A DNA stretch of 64,000 nucleotides, taken from NCBI RefSeq assembly GCF_945285465.1, contig NZ_CALYQK010000003.1, forward strand, positions 1-64,000, written 5' to 3'. The notes beneath the pieces are model-generated. The model did not search any database. It was not told the DNA's origin and worked only from the letters and a program-made list of their open reading frames with translations. Position numbers and translations under genes: made by a program. This stretch comes from an uncultured Bartonella sp. GTDB lineage: Bacteria > Pseudomonadota > Alphaproteobacteria > Rhizobiales > Rhizobiaceae. This document shows, one piece after another, positions 22,033 through 32,462 of the stretch. The first letter of the stretch is position 1. Every line of letters begins with the position of its first letter.

Positions 22033-22380
22033 ATGGCCCTGATTTATAAGATTGTGCCCAAGGGCGAATGGCAAAAAGCCGAAGAACAAGGTGTTTTTCG
22101 CGGTGCGGCGGTTGACCTTGATGATGGATTTATTCATTTTTCAACGGCCGAACAGGTAGGCGAAACGGCAAATAAACATTTTAGCGGTCAAACAGATCTT
22201 TTGCTTGTTGCTGTTGATGAAGATGCTCTTGATAAAGACAAATTCCGTTATGAAATATCGCGCGGTGGCGCTTTATTTCCCCATCTTTACGATAAATTAT
22301 CGCTTGAATGTGTTGTCGGAATTTGTCCCCTTGTTGCCGACAAACAAGGAATTTTTCATTTTGATGAGGTCGCATTATGA
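22033..22380 (+). CDS. DUF952 family protein
   Basis: [50 protein letters not shown]. Confidence 0.9.
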   Translation: MALIYKIVPKGEWQKAEEQGVFRGAAVDLDDGFIHFSTAEQVGETANKHFSGQTDLLLVAVDEDALDKDKFRYEISRGGALFPHLYDKLSLECVVGICPLVADKQGIFHFDEVAL

Positions 22381-23465
22381 ACTTCTACCGCTCTTTTGTT
22401 CGCCCCCTCGTTTTCTGTCTTTCGCCGGAAAGAGCCCATAACCTATCTATTCTCGCGTTAAAAAGCGGGTTTATCGGTGGCGGACAAATTCATGATAAAC
22501 GCCTTGCGGTCAAAATTGCCGGTCTTGAATTTCCGAATTTTTTGGGGCTTGCCGCCGGTTTTGATAAAAATGCCGAAGTGGCCGACCAGTTGTTGCAATT
22601 AGGTTTTGGTTTTAGCGAAGTTGGCACCGTTACGCCGCGCCCGCAGCCCGGCAATCCTTTGCCCCGGCTTTTCCGGCTTGAAGAAGACGAGGCGGTTATC
22701 AACCGCATGGGGTTTAATAATGGTGGCCATGACGCCGTTCATCGTCGTTTGCGGGCAAGGAAAAAGCACGGCATTATCGGGGTGAATATCGGAGCCAACA
22801 AGGATTCGGAAAATCGGATTGTTGATTACGTCCGCGGCATCCATTGTTTTTATGATGTCGCCAATTTTTTTGTCATCAATATATCGTCGCCGAATACGCC
22901 GGGTTTGCGTAATTTGCAGGCGCGCGCCAGTTTGCAAGAATTGCTTTTGGCCGCAAGCAAAGCAAGGCAGGAAGAAAAGGCCAAGGGGGCGCGCCACATT
23001 CCGGTGTTTTTGAAGATTGCACCCGATTTGACAGAAAAAGAGCTGGATGATGTGGCGGCCGAGCTTCTTTCCAGCGATATTGACGGGCTGATTGTTTCAA
23101 ACACAACGCTTGCCAGAACAGGTCTTGAAAACACCAAATATAGAAATGAATCAGGAGGCCTTTCGGGACGACCTTTATTTGAGCGTTCCACCATCATTTT
23201 GGCAAAAATGCGCCAAAGAGTAGGAAAAAAACTGCCAATTATCGGTGTTGGCGGTGTTTTTGATGCAAAAACGGCAATCGAAAAAATCAAAGCCGGGGCA
23301 GATCTTGTCGAAATTTATAGCTCCATGGTTTACGAGGGGGCGGATCTGGCGGCCAGAATTTTGAACAGTGTGCTCGAAACCATGAAGAAAGAGGAGGTTG
23401 TTAACATCAAAGACTATCGCGACAAGGCGGTGGTGGAATGGGCAAAACGGGAAATTCCAGATTAG
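22377..23465 (+). CDS. pyrD: dihydroorotate dehydrogenase (quinone)
   Basis: [50 protein letters not shown] overlap with the upstream gene. Confidence 0.97.
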   Translation: MNFYRSFVRPLVFCLSPERAHNLSILALKSGFIGGGQIHDKRLAVKIAGLEFPNFLGLAAGFDKNAEVADQLLQLGFGFSEVGTVTPRPQPGNPLPRLFRLEEDEAVINRMGFNNGGHDAVHRRLRARKKHGIIGVNIGANKDSENRIVDYVRGIHCFYDVANFFVINISSPNTPGLRNLQARASLQELLLAASKARQEEKAKGARHIPVFLKIAPDLTEKELDDVAAELLSSDIDGLIVSNTTLARTGLENTKYRNESGGLSGRPLFERSTIILAKMRQRVGKKLPIIGVGGVFDAKTAIEKIKAGADLVEIYSSMVYEGADLAARILNSVLETMKKEEVVNIKDYRDKAVVEWAKREIPD

Positions 23466-23471
23466 ATGTTA

Positions 23472-23520
23472 CACGCGCTTGCCCAAAAGTGTGGAGCGGT
23501 TTTGGAGTAAGAAGCGCGTG
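23472..23520. repeat. imperfect stem-loop intergenic repeat, copy 1
   Basis: CACGCGCTT-gc-CCAAAA-gtgtggagcgg-TTTTGG-...-AAGCGCGTG; core repeated at 23530. Confidence 0.65.
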
Positions 23521-23529
23521 GAAAGATGG

Positions 23530-23556
23530 GCTTGCCCAAAAGTGTGGAGCGGTTTT
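23530..23556. repeat. copy 2 of the 27-bp core GCTTGCCCAAAAGTGTGGAGCGGTTTT
   Basis: Identical 27 bp at 23477-23503 and 23530-23556. Confidence 0.75.
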
Positions 23557-23719
23557 TCGATAATAACCAAAAAACAAAAGTGCTTTTGACCGGCTTTAAG
23601 GGCAGAGAAAAACAAAAAACGGCAAAAAAATCAATAAATGTGCTTTAAATGGGCTAAGGCACTTGCAAAATCGTTCGATCTTCCGTATGTCACCGGTCGG
23701 AACATTTTGTTTAAACGAT

Positions 23720-23796
23720 GCGGTTGTAGCTCAGTTGGTTAGAGCGCTGGTTTGTGGCACCAGAGGTCGTAGGTTCAACTCCCACCAACCGTACCA
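23720..23796 (+). tRNA. tRNA-His (anticodon GTG), CCA encoded
   Basis: GCGGTTG acceptor, GCTCAGTTGGTTAGAGC D-arm, CTGGT-TTGTGGC-ACCAG anticodon arm, CAACCGT-A-CCA 3' end. Confidence 0.95.
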
Positions 23797-23924
23797 TCTC
23801 AATTCTCGAAAACTAAAATTCTTGCACTTGACATTTTCAGTGTTACGATAGCCCGGTAGTGTCGGCCATTGGTTTGGTTCTGCAATGAGCGGGGCGTTTG
23901 CCGGCATGATAGAAAGATTTGACG

Positions 23925-24751
23925 ATGGATGACAGTTATCAAAGTAATGGAAAGCGCCTTTTAAATAAAAAGGTGGTCATTACCGGAGCGGCCGGTGGTA
24001 TGGGGCATGCGATGGCAAAAAAGTTTGGCTATGAAAGTGCCAAACTTTTATTGCTCGACCTAACAGAGCAAGGTTTGCAGGAAACGAAGAAGATTCTTCA
24101 TAATATCGTTTTGGAAGCGGAAACCTATATTTGTGATGTATATCCGATGTAAAAAGCATTCAAAATCGTGCCGCAGCTATTTTTAAACAACATGGTGCAG
24201 TTGATTGTCTTATCAATAATGCCGGTATTTTGCCGCCAGCCACGCCGCTTGAAAAACTCGAAGCACAGACTTGGGATCGTGTTTTTTCGATTAACGTGCG
24301 CGGCGCGTTTCTTTGTGCCCAACAATTCGGTTTGCAAATGTTGCAGAAAAAATCGGGCAGTATTGTCAATATTGCGTCGATTGCTGCAACTTTCCCCTTG
24401 GGGCAGCCTGCTTATACACCGGCAAAAGCCGCTATATCGGCTTTGGCACGACAAATTGCGGTTGAATGGGGGCCACACGGTCTTCGGGCAAATTCGGTCA
24501 GCCCCGGCATGATTATGACGCCAATGACAACCAAGATCTATGAAGATAAAGCTGTCCTTGAAATGCGCAGCCGCGCCGTCGCTTCCCGTCGTATTGGTAA
24601 AGTGGAAGATATTGCAGCCGTTGCCGCTTATCTTTGTTCGGATGATGCAAGCTATATAAATGGTCAGGATATTGTTGTTGATGGCGGTTTTGGCCTGACA
24701 GCTTTGATGCGTATGCAACCGCTTGCCGCACAGCTTCAACCGCCGTATTGA
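23925..24751 (+). pseudogene. SDR family oxidoreductase, frameshifted at about 24141
   Basis: Frame 1 gives KKVVITGAAGGMGHAMAKKFG...YICDV; with 24141-24142 removed it continues SDVKSIQNRAAAIFKQHGAVDCLINNAGILPP...YTPAKAAISALARQIAVEWG. Confidence 0.85.
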
Positions 24752-25184
24752 TCATATTGGCAATGAAATTTATGTCGATCAGCCTTTTCAGGTTCAAGTG
24801 TTGATCGATTAAAACCGGCAAGTATGGCTTGGCCATTGATTGCCGGTTTTTGATTCTGTCCGTAAACTGCCGAGTGATTGTGGGTGTGCGGTAACGGGCG
24901 GCAAATTCGGCATTTTTTTTGAAATAAAAATTATTCCGATCGGCTTGCGAGCGCTGATGTTCAGACTATTTGCCAATCAAAGGGCATATGCCTGTGATAA
25001 AATGGTTATGGGCGCAAAACAATGTCATTATCGGTCAATTATTTACACGGTTTGTTGGCGACGATTTACCGGTTCAATCTAATTTTTGCCTAGTTGGCAT
25101 GGAGAAAACCTTGCCTTTTATCACCAAAATTATGCTAGAAGAACGTTGAGCAAAAAATAGCGCGCATATTTGGTTTGGTGTTTA

Positions 25185-26609
25185 ATGACTGGCGAGACTG
25201 ACGATAAAGCAAAAGGTAAGAGCAGCAAAACACGCGCTTATCTAAAAAATGTCTATGGTGTAAAAAACTGGAAACAGGCGTCGGAGTGGCTGGCTTTTCG
25301 AGGAATTGAAGACATCGAGTGTATTACCCCCGACCAGGCCGGCGTGGCACGCGGTAAAATGATGCCGTCAAACAAATTTACTTCCGATACATCACTGGCA
25401 CTTCCTTCGGCAGTGTTTATGGCAACGATTTCGGGTGACTATCCGGAAGACGGCAATGGTTTTCATTATCCCGCCGATGATGGCGATTTGCGTCTGGAGC
25501 CCGACCTTGCAACACTCAGTGTCGTTCCATGGGAAGATGACCCGACGGCACAGGTTATTTGCGATATTGTTTATCAGGATGGAACACGGGTAGAGTTTAC
25601 ACCACGCAATGTTTTACGCAACGTGGTTGAGTCCTATACAAGATTAGGCTTGAAGCCCGTGGTTGCACCGGAAATCGAGTTTTATCTTGTGCAAAAAAAT
25701 CCCGACCCCGATTATCCGCTCACTCCGCCGGTCGGCCGTTCTGGCCGGGCTATTGGCGGCGGGCAAGGCTATTCCATCGCAGGGGTGAACGAATTTGATG
25801 AATTGATTGACGATATGTACCATTTTTCCGAAGCACAGGGGCTGGAAATTGATACATTGATTCATGAAGAAGGGGCCGGCCAACTCGAGATTAATTTGCG
25901 CCATGGTGACCCGATCGAACTTGCCGATCAGGTTTTTTTGTTCAAACGCACCATTCGCGAAGCGGCATTCAAGCATGATATGTATGCCACTTTTATGGCC
26001 AAGCCTATTCAGGGCCAGCCGGGCTCGGCCATGCATATTCATCAGTCGATTATCGATGTAAAAACCGGTGACAATATCTTTACCAATAAAAATGGCAGCG
26101 AAAGTGAAGCCTTTCGTTTTTTCCTCGGCGGGTTGCAACAACATATGGCAAGTGCGCTGGTTATGCTTGCCCCTTATGTCAATTCCTACCGCCGGCTTGT
26201 GCCTGATCTTTCCGCACCGGTCAATCTTCATTGGGGGTATGATAATCGAACAACGGCTTTTCGCGTTCCACGCTCGAGTGCTCAAGCACGCCGCGTTGAA
26301 AATCGCCTCCCTTCTTCGGATGCCAACCCCTATCTGGCTCTTGCTGCATCGCTTGCCTGTGGGCTTATCGGTTTAATCGACAAGCTTCAACCGGACGAAC
26401 CTTCATGCAAAACTGTCAATGCCGACCATGTCGATCTGCCGCGCGGTCTTGTCGAGGCAGTGGCACTTTTTGACGAAAACAAGCGCTTGCGTTCCATATT
26501 GGGCGATACATTTGTCAACACTTATGCGGCGATCAAACGACAGGAATTTGAAACTTTCATGGAAGTTATAAGCCCGTGGGAACGGGAATACCTGTTGCTC
26601 AATGTTTAG
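25185..26609 (+). CDS. puuA: glutamine synthetase family protein, probable gamma-glutamylputrescine synthetase
   Basis: GS fold motifs (PEIEFYLV, GAGQLEINLRHGD, AMHIHQS, NRTTAFRVPRSS); adjacent to a puuB-like oxidase. Confidence 0.85.
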   Translation: MTGETDDKAKGKSSKTRAYLKNVYGVKNWKQASEWLAFRGIEDIECITPDQAGVARGKMMPSNKFTSDTSLALPSAVFMATISGDYPEDGNGFHYPADDGDLRLEPDLATLSVVPWEDDPTAQVICDIVYQDGTRVEFTPRNVLRNVVESYTRLGLKPVVAPEIEFYLVQKNPDPDYPLTPPVGRSGRAIGGGQGYSIAGVNEFDELIDDMYHFSEAQGLEIDTLIHEEGAGQLEINLRHGDPIELADQVFLFKRTIREAAFKHDMYATFMAKPIQGQPGSAMHIHQSIIDVKTGDNIFTNKNGSESEAFRFFLGGLQQHMASALVMLAPYVNSYRRLVPDLSAPVNLHWGYDNRTTAFRVPRSSAQARRVENRLPSSDANPYLALAASLACGLIGLIDKLQPDEPSCKTVNADHVDLPRGLVEAVALFDENKRLRSILGDTFVNTYAAIKRQEFETFMEVISPWEREYLLLNV

Positions 26610-26620
26610 GATATAAACGG

Positions 26621-27904
26621 ATGTTTGACAAAGACAGCATTTCGCCGGGTCGTTCATGGTATGAAGATAGCGTGACAGAGCGACCGGAACACCCCGCCCT
26701 TATCGGCCAAAAAGAATGCGATATTGCCATTGTCGGCGGTGGTTTTACCGGCCTTTCAGCCGCCTATCATCTAGCAAAAGCAGGTGTTAGGGTGGTACTT
26801 GTCGATGCAGCCCGTTTTGGCGATGGTGCATCCGGTCGCAATGGCGGCCAGCTTGGAACAGGGCAACGCCAATGGGTCGAAAAGCTTGAAAAAAAGCTCG
26901 GTTTCGAGCGGACAAAAGCACTGTTTGATTTGGCCGAGGAAGCCAAGGCGGATGTATTATCGTTGCATGAAAATAACGTGATAGATTTTGATTATAGGCA
27001 AGGGCAGTTGTCGCTTGCTCATAGAAAACGCGAACTTGCTGCCTATCAGACCCATGTCGAGACAATGGCGCGTTATGGCTATGACAAATTGTCGTTTATG
27101 AATGCGGCACAAACAACAGAGCACACCGGATCGGATTTTTATTTTGGCGGAATAAGAGATAGCGGGACCGGCCACATCCACCCGCTGAAATTCGTCATAG
27201 GACTTGCCGGATTGGCCAAAAAAGCCGGGGCAGAGCTTTTTGAAAAAACGCCGATAACAGCATTACAACCAAATGGCGGGAAATTTGTTATAACAGGTAG
27301 CAAAGGTTCTATTATTGCCGGGCGTGTTTTGCTCGCTACCAACGGGTATAATCTCGGTTTACAGCGTTTTGTTGAAAATTATATTGTGCCAATTCGTTCC
27401 TATATCGGGGCGACAGCACCCTTGCCGATCGACAGTGAAATTCTGCGCGGCGGCGAGGCCGTTGATGATTCACGCTTTGTTGTGCGCTATTTCCGGAAAA
27501 GTTCTGACAATCGGTTGCTTTTCGGTGGTGTGGAAAGTTATGGCACGAGCGTAGCCCGTCACCTTGCCGATCGTATTCGTGCCCAAATGACCGAAATCTT
27601 TCCAAAACTGGCAAAAACCCAGTTGACCCATAATTGGGGTGGAACAGTTGCCATTACCGTCGAACGGATGCCTTATGTAAGAGAGGTCATGCCCGGTGTC
27701 ACCTATTGTGGCGGTTATTCCGGCCACGGGGTGATGCTTGCACCTTTTATGGGCAAGCTTTATGCTGAAAGTATTTTGAAAAAGGGCGATCGCCTTTTGC
27801 TTTTTAAAGAGCTGAAAATCTCTTCTTTTCCGGGTGGAATAGCGTTGCGGGCACCCCTTCTGTGGTTGGCTATGCGGTTTTTTGCGCTAATGGACAAAAT
27901 TTGA
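26621..27904 (+). CDS. puuB: FAD-dependent oxidoreductase, probable gamma-glutamylputrescine oxidase
   Basis: ECDIAIVGGGFTGLSAAYHLAKAGVRVVLVDA; GGYSGHGVMLAPFMGKL; next to puuA. Confidence 0.8.
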   Translation: MFDKDSISPGRSWYEDSVTERPEHPALIGQKECDIAIVGGGFTGLSAAYHLAKAGVRVVLVDAARFGDGASGRNGGQLGTGQRQWVEKLEKKLGFERTKALFDLAEEAKADVLSLHENNVIDFDYRQGQLSLAHRKRELAAYQTHVETMARYGYDKLSFMNAAQTTEHTGSDFYFGGIRDSGTGHIHPLKFVIGLAGLAKKAGAELFEKTPITALQPNGGKFVITGSKGSIIAGRVLLATNGYNLGLQRFVENYIVPIRSYIGATAPLPIDSEILRGGEAVDDSRFVVRYFRKSSDNRLLFGGVESYGTSVARHLADRIRAQMTEIFPKLAKTQLTHNWGGTVAITVERMPYVREVMPGVTYCGGYSGHGVMLAPFMGKLYAESILKKGDRLLLFKELKISSFPGGIALRAPLLWLAMRFFALMDKI

Positions 27905-28209
27905 AAACGGGGTGTTTTCACCACTATGAACAACAAAAATCGGCAAGTTTTCATTTACTCTGATTGGAAACGCCATAAATGATAGAATTTTGCTGCTTTT
28001 ACAACAAAAAGGTTTTAACCACATATTGTCAGAGAGCGCTTGATGGCAGAGAAGTTGGAAAGAATTTAAAAAAAGAAGTCATAAAGACATTTTTTAATCG
28101 TTGGCCTATTGGCAAATCGGCAGCTTATTCTGTACACCACAGCATATATATTATGGTGTGATTAAGATTTCTGCAATAAGATGCAAAATTTAAGGATTCT
28201 AATATTTCA

Positions 28210-29688
28210 ATGGTGAGCAAAATAATTCCTATCCCTCCGTTTGATTGCATCGTTTTTGGCGGTGCAGGTGACCTTGCCGAAAGAAAGTTGTTTCCTGCAC
28301 TTTATCATCGGCAATGCTCGGGTCAGTTTAGCGAGCCGACACGGATTATCGGTACATCGCGCACAAAATTGACTGATGACGAGTATCGCAAATTTGCCCG
28401 TGATGCGATTGAAAAACATGTTGCATCCGATGATATCGACAAAAATGAACTTGACCGTTTTTTGCAACGGCTAAGCTATGTTGCTGTTGATGCCACGACC
28501 GATGATGGCTGGGCCGATTTGAAAAAAGCTATTGAGCAGGATTGCGCAAATGAAATACGGGCTTTTTATTTGGCGGTAAGTCCGACGCTTTTTGGCAGTA
28601 TTGTCGAACATTTGGGCAAAAATGGTCTTGTTACCAAAAATAGCCGGATTATTGTGGAAAAGCCGATTGGCCGCAATCGGGAAACGGCAACCAAGCTCAA
28701 TGATACACTGGCGCGCGTTTTTCATGAAAACCAGATTTTCCGTATCGACCACTATCTGGGTAAGGAAACGGTGCAGAATCTTATGGCACTGCGTTTTGCC
28801 AATGCCCTTTATGAACCATTGTGGAATTCGGCTCACATTGATCATGTCCAGATAACAGTAGCCGAATCGGTTGGCCTTGAAGGACGTGGCGACTATTATG
28901 ACAATGCCGGTGCGCTTCGCGATATGGTACAAAACCATATGCTGCAACTGTTATGTCTGGTTGCCATGGAACCACCTTCTGCCAATACCGCCGATGTGGT
29001 GCGCGACGAAAAGCTTAAAGTGCTGCATTCGCTTTCGCCGATAGATAGCCACAATGTCACGACACGCACCGTGCGTGGCCAATATATGGCCGGTGCCTCA
29101 CCGAGCGGACCGGTCGGCTCTTATCTTGATGACCTTAAAAAAGATCATAGCAATACCGAAACTTTTGTGGCGCTGAAAATTGATATCAATAATTGGCGTT
29201 GGGCGGGAGCTCCATTTTATTTACGTACGGGAAAACGTCTGGCAACGCGGATGTCGGAAATTGTTGTCACTTTCAAGCCTATTCCCTACAATATATTCGG
29301 CGCCGATGCCGGTGAAATCGTTCCCAATCGTCTGGTTATTCGCCTCCAGCCGGATGAAGGTGTCAAGCAATGGCTAATGGTCAAGGATCCGGGGCCGGGG
29401 GGCATGCGTCTTCACCACATTCCTCTTGATATGACGTTTGCCGACTCGTTTCGCATTCGCAATCCTGATGCCTACGAGCGGCTTCTGATGGATGCCGTGC
29501 GTGGTAACCAGACGCTCTTTATGCGTCGTGACGAGGTCGAGGCGGCATGGGGGTTTGTCGATCCGATTGAAGAAGGTTGGGAAACAACAAAGATGCCCGT
29601 TCAAGGGTATACCGCTGGAACATGGGGGCCATCAAAATCAATTGCCTTGATCGAACGTGATGGCCGGACGTGGAACGATACAGTTTAG
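28210..29688 (+). CDS. zwf: glucose-6-phosphate 1-dehydrogenase
   Basis: VFGGAGDLAERKLFPALY, RIDHYLGKETVQNLMALRFAN. Confidence 0.98.
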   Translation: MVSKIIPIPPFDCIVFGGAGDLAERKLFPALYHRQCSGQFSEPTRIIGTSRTKLTDDEYRKFARDAIEKHVASDDIDKNELDRFLQRLSYVAVDATTDDGWADLKKAIEQDCANEIRAFYLAVSPTLFGSIVEHLGKNGLVTKNSRIIVEKPIGRNRETATKLNDTLARVFHENQIFRIDHYLGKETVQNLMALRFANALYEPLWNSAHIDHVQITVAESVGLEGRGDYYDNAGALRDMVQNHMLQLLCLVAMEPPSANTADVVRDEKLKVLHSLSPIDSHNVTTRTVRGQYMAGASPSGPVGSYLDDLKKDHSNTETFVALKIDINNWRWAGAPFYLRTGKRLATRMSEIVVTFKPIPYNIFGADAGEIVPNRLVIRLQPDEGVKQWLMVKDPGPGGMRLHHIPLDMTFADSFRIRNPDAYERLLMDAVRGNQTLFMRRDEVEAAWGFVDPIEEGWETTKMPVQGYTAGTWGPSKSIALIERDGRTWNDTV

Positions 29689-29697
29689 GGTATTGCT

Positions 29698-30465
29698 ATG
29701 AGCTTGATGGACACAAACCGGTTAAATTTTGATACACCCTCGACACTGGCTTCGGCTTTGGCTGACCGCGTTGCGGCCGAATTGAGTGTTGCAATTGTCG
29801 AGCGCAAACAGGCGGTGCTGGCTGTTTCGGGCGGCAAAACGCCCGAGCTGTTTTTTCATTATCTGGCCAAAGCCGATATTGATTGGAAAAATATTCTCGT
29901 CACATTGGTCGATGAACGGTTTGTGCCTGTTACCGACGAGCGTTCCAACGAGCGTCTGGTGCGTGCAACTTTATTGCAAAATTTTGCTTCAAAAGCGCGA
30001 TTTTACGGTTTTTATAATCCGGCAATAACCGCCGAGCTTGCGGCATTTTCCGCGGCAAGTCGTGTCAACGGTTTGCCACGGCCGTTTGATGTCATTGTCC
30101 TTGGCATGGGAACAGACGGGCACACAGCATCGTTTTTCCCCCGCGGTGACCGGCTGAAACAGGCAATTGATCCTGAGTCACGGGCACTGGTCTTGCCAAT
30201 TCACGCGCGCGGCTTGAAGGAAGCGCGATTGACACTTACATTGCCTGTCATTGCCGAGGCGCGTTTTATTGCTCTTCATATTGAAGGACAGGACAAGCTA
30301 AATGTTTTTGAACGCGCTTTGGAGGATGGGCCGATAGCAGAATTGCCGATTCGTGCGGTGTTGAAATATACCCGCCATCCGATTCAGGTTTATTGGTCGC
30401 CAAATGAAGATGGCAAACAACAACCGGGTGGCAACCATGTGTTGTTTGACACGGTTTCAGTCTAG
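29698..30465 (+). CDS. pgl: 6-phosphogluconolactonase
   Basis: VSGGKTPELFFHYLAKADIDWKNILVTLVDERFVP, VLGMGTDGHTASFFP. Confidence 0.96.
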   Translation: MSLMDTNRLNFDTPSTLASALADRVAAELSVAIVERKQAVLAVSGGKTPELFFHYLAKADIDWKNILVTLVDERFVPVTDERSNERLVRATLLQNFASKARFYGFYNPAITAELAAFSAASRVNGLPRPFDVIVLGMGTDGHTASFFPRGDRLKQAIDPESRALVLPIHARGLKEARLTLTLPVIAEARFIALHIEGQDKLNVFERALEDGPIAELPIRAVLKYTRHPIQVYWSPNEDGKQQPGGNHVLFDTVSV

Positions 30466-30478
30466 GAGATAAAAAACA

Positions 30479-32311
30479 ATGGCTCTTTCGAGCACAATTG
30501 CGGCGGTAACGGAACGAATCCGTGAACGGTCGAAGCCCGGTCGCGAGGTCTATCTTGACCGCATAGCCCGGGCAACACGCAATCGTCCGCGTCGCAGCTT
30601 TTTTGCCTGTGCCAATCAGGCGCATAGTTTTGCTGCTTGTCCACCCCTCGATAAGGAACGACTGAAAGAGGATGTTGTCGGCAATATTGGCATTATCACC
30701 GCCTATAATGATATGCTTTCTGCCCACCAACCGTTCGAGACATATCCTGAAATCATCAGACAGACGGCTCGCCAGGCTGGCGGGGTGGCCGAAGTAGCCG
30801 GTGGCGTGCCAGCAATGTGTGATGGTATTACCCAGGGTTACGCCGGCATGGAGCTTTCACTTTTTTCACGCGATGTCATTGCTATGGCGACAGCCGTCGG
30901 GCTTTCGCATGATGTTTTTGATGCCGCGCTTTATTTGGGTATTTGCGACAAGATTGTGCCAGGCCTTGTGATTGGCGCATTGACATTCGGACATATACCG
31001 GCAATATTTGTTCCGGCAGGGCCGATGACAACCGGTCAGGGCAATGATGAAAAAGCAAAAATCCGCCAGCTTTATGCCGAAGGCAAGGTCGACCGCAAGG
31101 CACTGCTTCAATCAGAATCAACATCCTATCACGGGCCGGGAACCTGCACTTTTTACGGCACCGCCAATTCCAACCAGATGATGATGGAAATGATGGGGCT
31201 TCATATGCCCGGTGCTGCCTTCATCAATCCCAATACACCGTTGCGTGATGCACTGACGCGCGAGGCCACAAGACGTGCATTGCAAATTACAGCGCTTGGC
31301 AACGAATTCACACCTGTCGGGGCTATGATTGATGAAAAATCTTTTGTCAATGCAATTGTCGGGCTGAATGCCACGGGTGGATCGACAAATCATACCATTC
31401 ACCTCATCGCTATGGCGCATGCGGCCGGAATAAAATTAAGCTGGGCCGATATTGCCGAGATCTCGTCGGTTGTTCCGCTTCTTGCCCGGGTTTATCCGAA
31501 TGGTTTGGCTGATGTGAATTATTTTCATGCTGCTGGTGGTATGGGATTTATTATTAAACAACTTATTGAAGCAGGTCTTGTGCATGAAGATGTGCGTACT
31601 GTTTTTGGCGAAGGATTGAGTGCTTATGCGAGCGAACCCAAGCTTGGCAGCGATGGTCTGGTTGTGCGTGAAACTGCCCCCGATAAAAGCGGCGATGACA
31701 AAGTACTGACCGGCTGGCGCAAACCGTTTCAGCCTGATGGCGGTATTCGGATATTAACAGGTAATATGGGAGCGGCGATTATCAAGGTTTCAGCCGTCAA
31801 GCCCGGGCGTTGGCTGGTTGAAGCACCGGTTCTCGTATTTGACGATCAGGCCGGCCTTCAGGAAGCATTCAAGGCAGGCAAGCTTGATGGCAAGGATTTT
31901 ATTGCGGTTATCCGCTATCAAGGGCCGAAAGCCAACGGTATGCCGGAATTGCACAAATTGACAACGGTTCTTGGTGTGTTGCAAGATCGCGGACAAAAGG
32001 TCGCGCTTGTCACCGACGGGCGCATGTCGGGAGCATCAGGCAAAATACCGGCCGCTATCCACGTCACACCGGAGGCGCTTGACAACGGACCTATTGCAAA
32101 ACTGCGCGATGGCGATGTTGTTCGGCTTGATGCCAACAATGGTACATTGACGGTTATTGTTGACGACAAAGAATTTGATAGCCGCCCTGTCAACCACCCG
32201 GATCTTTCTGCCAACGAGTTCGGCACAGGACGCGAGCTTTTTCATGCGTTCCGCCAGTTTGTCGGCCGCGCCGACCAAGGAGCAAGTGTTGTTGTTGGCT
32301 ATACAAACTAG
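30479..32311 (+). CDS. edd: phosphogluconate dehydratase
   Basis: IlvD/Edd family: [68 protein letters not shown]. Confidence 0.97.
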   Translation: MALSSTIAAVTERIRERSKPGREVYLDRIARATRNRPRRSFFACANQAHSFAACPPLDKERLKEDVVGNIGIITAYNDMLSAHQPFETYPEIIRQTARQAGGVAEVAGGVPAMCDGITQGYAGMELSLFSRDVIAMATAVGLSHDVFDAALYLGICDKIVPGLVIGALTFGHIPAIFVPAGPMTTGQGNDEKAKIRQLYAEGKVDRKALLQSESTSYHGPGTCTFYGTANSNQMMMEMMGLHMPGAAFINPNTPLRDALTREATRRALQITALGNEFTPVGAMIDEKSFVNAIVGLNATGGSTNHTIHLIAMAHAAGIKLSWADIAEISSVVPLLARVYPNGLADVNYFHAAGGMGFIIKQLIEAGLVHEDVRTVFGEGLSAYASEPKLGSDGLVVRETAPDKSGDDKVLTGWRKPFQPDGGIRILTGNMGAAIIKVSAVKPGRWLVEAPVLVFDDQAGLQEAFKAGKLDGKDFIAVIRYQGPKANGMPELHKLTTVLGVLQDRGQKVALVTDGRMSGASGKIPAAIHVTPEALDNGPIAKLRDGDVVRLDANNGTLTVIVDDKEFDSRPVNHPDLSANEFGTGRELFHAFRQFVGRADQGASVVVGYTN

Positions 32312-32416
32312 CGTTGTTTTGTGAGCCGATGTCGGGTCAATAAAACCGTTGGGACAAACGCCATTACGACAAAAGCCATTGGTAGGTGAAAAAACCAAGG
32401 TTAGGTAAACGATTTT

Positions 32417-32445
32417 GCGAACCCGATTTTAATAGCCGGGTTCGC
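32417..32445. terminator. hairpin between convergent edd and folD
   Basis: GCGAACCCG...CGGGTTCGC perfect 9-bp stem; no good U-tract, so terminator function uncertain. Confidence 0.4.
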
Positions 32446-32462
32446 CAGCCTGAAACTTTTAT

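Noticed and set aside
27979-28161. 60-aa ORF upstream of zwf
   Set aside because: No SD, no recognisable domain and atypical composition; overlaps the presumed zwf promoter/dyad region.
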